From: Gammaproteobacteria bacterium | GTDB lineage: Bacteria > Pseudomonadota > Gammaproteobacteria > Tenderiales > Tenderiaceae | Length of the DNA: 7,554 nt | Direction of reading: 5' to 3' | Assembly (NCBI GenBank): GCA_027001525.1 | Contig: JALTMR010000088.1 | Span: forward strand, 1 to 7,554 | Made by a program: the position numbers and the translations under genes | In this document: piece after piece, positions 6,084 to 7,554 of the stretch | Numbering within the stretch: the stretch's first letter is position 1 | Layout: each line of letters opens with the position of its first letter | The notes under the pieces: model-generated | Told to the model about the DNA's origin: nothing | The model's database searches: none | What the model saw: only the letters and a program-made list of their open reading frames with translations

Positions 6084-7554
6084 ATGGGCCAACGCACCAG
6101 GCCACTTACCAGCAACGCCGCCCCCACCGACAGCAACAGCGAGAAGAACGCCTCTTTGCGACCAATGGTTTTGAGCATCACCGCGAAGGTGGAGACGCAG
6201 GGCACATAGAAGGTGAGAAAGACGAGAAAGGTCATGATCTGCACCCAATCCAGCTGCGTGCCGATCTCAAACGTGCCGAGGGCCTGATAGATCATCAACA
6301 GGGACAACTCCTTTCGTAACACCCCGAAAAGAATCGGCACCCCCAACACCACGGGCAAGCCCAGCCACCAGACGGTCACCGGCGTCAGCAGCACGTTAAC
6401 GAACTGATCGGCGCCAAAGTGGCTCATCAGCGCCATAATGACGCTACCCCCCACCAGCAAAGGGGTCACAATGGTCAGGATGTCGCGGGTTTTATCCCAG
6501 GTGTTGGCCATGGCCAGCTTCCATTCGGGCAGCGCGTAAGGGGGAATCTCCTGCACCTGCCCGGGACCGCTCTCGGAGTAACGACGGCGACTGAGCAACT
6601 GCCCCATCACGGCGATAACGATGATGCTGAGCAGAAAGATGCCAAAGACCCCAAAGCCCCCCAGGTACTTGCCCGCCAGGGCCAGGATGATGGCCGAGCG
6701 CGCCGAACACGGCACAAAGGTAATCAGCACCGAGGCAAGCACCCGTTCACGCCCGCTGGTGGCCCGCGCGGCGCTGCTGATGGCCGGCACGTTACAACCC
6801 AGTCCCAGCAGAAAGGGCACCGCCACGCCGCCGTGGAGACCGAGGCGATGAAAACCACGATCCACCACAAAGGCGATACGGTGCATGATGCCCGACTGTT
6901 CCAGCCCCTCCAGCAACAGCACCAGCGGCAACATGTAGGGCACCACAATACCGATCAGCCCCACCAGGCCATCCACCACGGCACGCGCCACCACCCCCGG
7001 CGTCGATTGCGGCTGCCAGGGCTCAAGGGCTTCGACCAGTTTTGTGGCCGTCATGGCATCAAGCCAGCCGCTCACCTCAAACACCACAAACAGGACCATG
7101 GCAAATACGGCCAGGCTCCCGAGCAGCCCCCACTGCGGGTGGAGAAACAGCTCGTCGAGCCAGTAGCGCCAGCCCTTGCCACCGGTGGGGGCACCCAGCC
7201 GCGTCACCGATTCAAACAATGTCGCCGCCTGATGGTGGCGGTCAGCGTGAATCTCCTCCGCCAACGGCCGGGGCAGCCCCGCCTCCGCCACCTGCCGCAG
7301 GGCCAGCAACTGCGGCAATTGGTTCGGGAAGTGCTGGCGCATCTCATCGATAAAATAGTCATCCCCCATGGCCAATTGATGCAGCAGAAAGGGGTGGGGC
7401 ACGCGAAAAGCGTCGTTAATGTCGGTCCGGTTCAGCGCCTGACTCAAGGGCTTGAGACGATCGCTGATGTGCTGGCTGGCCGGACGTGGCAACAAACAGC
7501 GCTGTTGCCGCACCACGCTGACCGCCGCATCAAACAGCTCTTTCAGCCCCTGCC
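6059..7554 (-). CDS. feoB: FeoB-type ferrous iron transporter, membrane part (cut by right edge)
   Basis: FeoB is an inner-membrane Fe2+ transporter with an N-terminal GTPase. The frame is open from the right edge to the TGA at 6061-6059, about 498 codons; the GTG at 7516 is internal and not the true start. The first visible residues (GQGLKELFDAAV) fit the tail of the G domain, whose nucleotide motifs lie outside the window. A helical linker follows (EEIHADRHHQAATLFESV), then the membrane domain. Counted from 7516, this has the two gate segments: GLGCNVPA (238-245) with FVPCSAR (C270), and GVLRKELSLLMI with FYVPCVST (C440). There are several long hydrophobic stretches. Most FeoB proteins have CSARLPVY where this has CSARSAII, so it is a divergent member. 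No feoA or feoC is visible. The gene is convergent with bluB and has its own terminator. Confidence 0.88.
   Translation of the reverse strand, partial: QGLKELFDAAVSVVRQQRCLLPRPASQHISDRLKPLSQALNRTDINDAFRVPHPFLLHQLAMGDDYFIDEMRQHFPNQLPQLLALRQVAEAGLPRPLAEEIHADRHHQAATLFESVTRLGAPTGGKGWRYWLDELFLHPQWGLLGSLAVFAMVLFVVFEVSGWLDAMTATKLVEALEPWQPQSTPGVVARAVVDGLVGLIGIVVPYMLPLVLLLEGLEQSGIMHRIAFVVDRGFHRLGLHGGVAVPFLLGLGCNVPAISSAARATSGRERVLASVLITFVPCSARSAIILALAGKYLGGFGVFGIFLLSIIVIAVMGQLLSRRRYSESGPGQVQEIPPYALPEWKLAMANTWDKTRDILTIVTPLLVGGSVIMALMSHFGADQFVNVLLTPVTVWWLGLPVVLGVPILFGVLRKELSLLMIYQALGTFEIGTQLDWVQIMTFLVFLTFYVPCVSTFAVMLKTIGRKEAFFSLLLSVGAALLVSGLVRWPMELAQRLL

Noticed and set aside
5310..6248. Long minus-strand open frame opposite bluB (312 codons)
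   Set aside because: It is antisense to bluB and runs into feoB in another frame; the low-complexity Gly/His/Ala-rich product fits a shadow frame.

Overview
The window looks like a stretch of a GC-rich gammaproteobacterial chromosome. This placement is inferred from the close match of TtcA and IlvD to remembered gammaproteobacterial family members; no search was run. It holds eight protein genes, two of them cut by the window edges. I see no RNA gene, insertion sequence, CRISPR array or phage remnant.

Left part (1-2318): a divergent pair. The 5' two thirds of ilvD (dihydroxy-acid dehydratase, branched-chain amino acid synthesis) reads leftwards off the edge. ttcA (tRNA 2-thiocytidine synthetase) reads rightwards. 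The 167-bp gap between their starts carries an imperfect inverted repeat and candidate promoter elements.

Centre (2539-6044): a tightly packed five-gene cobalamin operon on the plus strand. The order is a short CbiG (N-terminal and middle domains only), a separate CobE-like protein equal to the missing CbiG C-terminal domain, a precorrin-3B C17-methyltransferase (CobJ/CbiH), a thioredoxin-like [2Fe-2S] ferredoxin, and BluB (5,6-dimethylbenzimidazole synthase). Junctions are two ATGA overlaps, one direct abutment and one 8-nt overlap, so the genes are almost certainly co-transcribed and translationally coupled. CbiH contracts the ring and methylates C17. CbiG plus CobE then act at ring opening and loss of the C20 fragment. 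The ferredoxin probably supplies electrons, and BluB makes the lower ligand base. CbiG indicates the cobalt-early ('anaerobic') route, whereas BluB needs O2, which suggests a facultative or microaerobic life style.

The most unusual item is the methyltransferase. Beyond its catalytic domain it carries about 170 extra residues that resemble the ChuX/HutX haem-carrier fold, which would be a tetrapyrrole-binding domain fused to a corrin-ring enzyme.

Right part (6059-7554): the membrane part of a FeoB-type ferrous iron transporter on the minus strand, convergent with bluB and cut by the right edge before its G domain. Its own intrinsic terminator overlaps its stop codon and the 14-bp gap to bluB.
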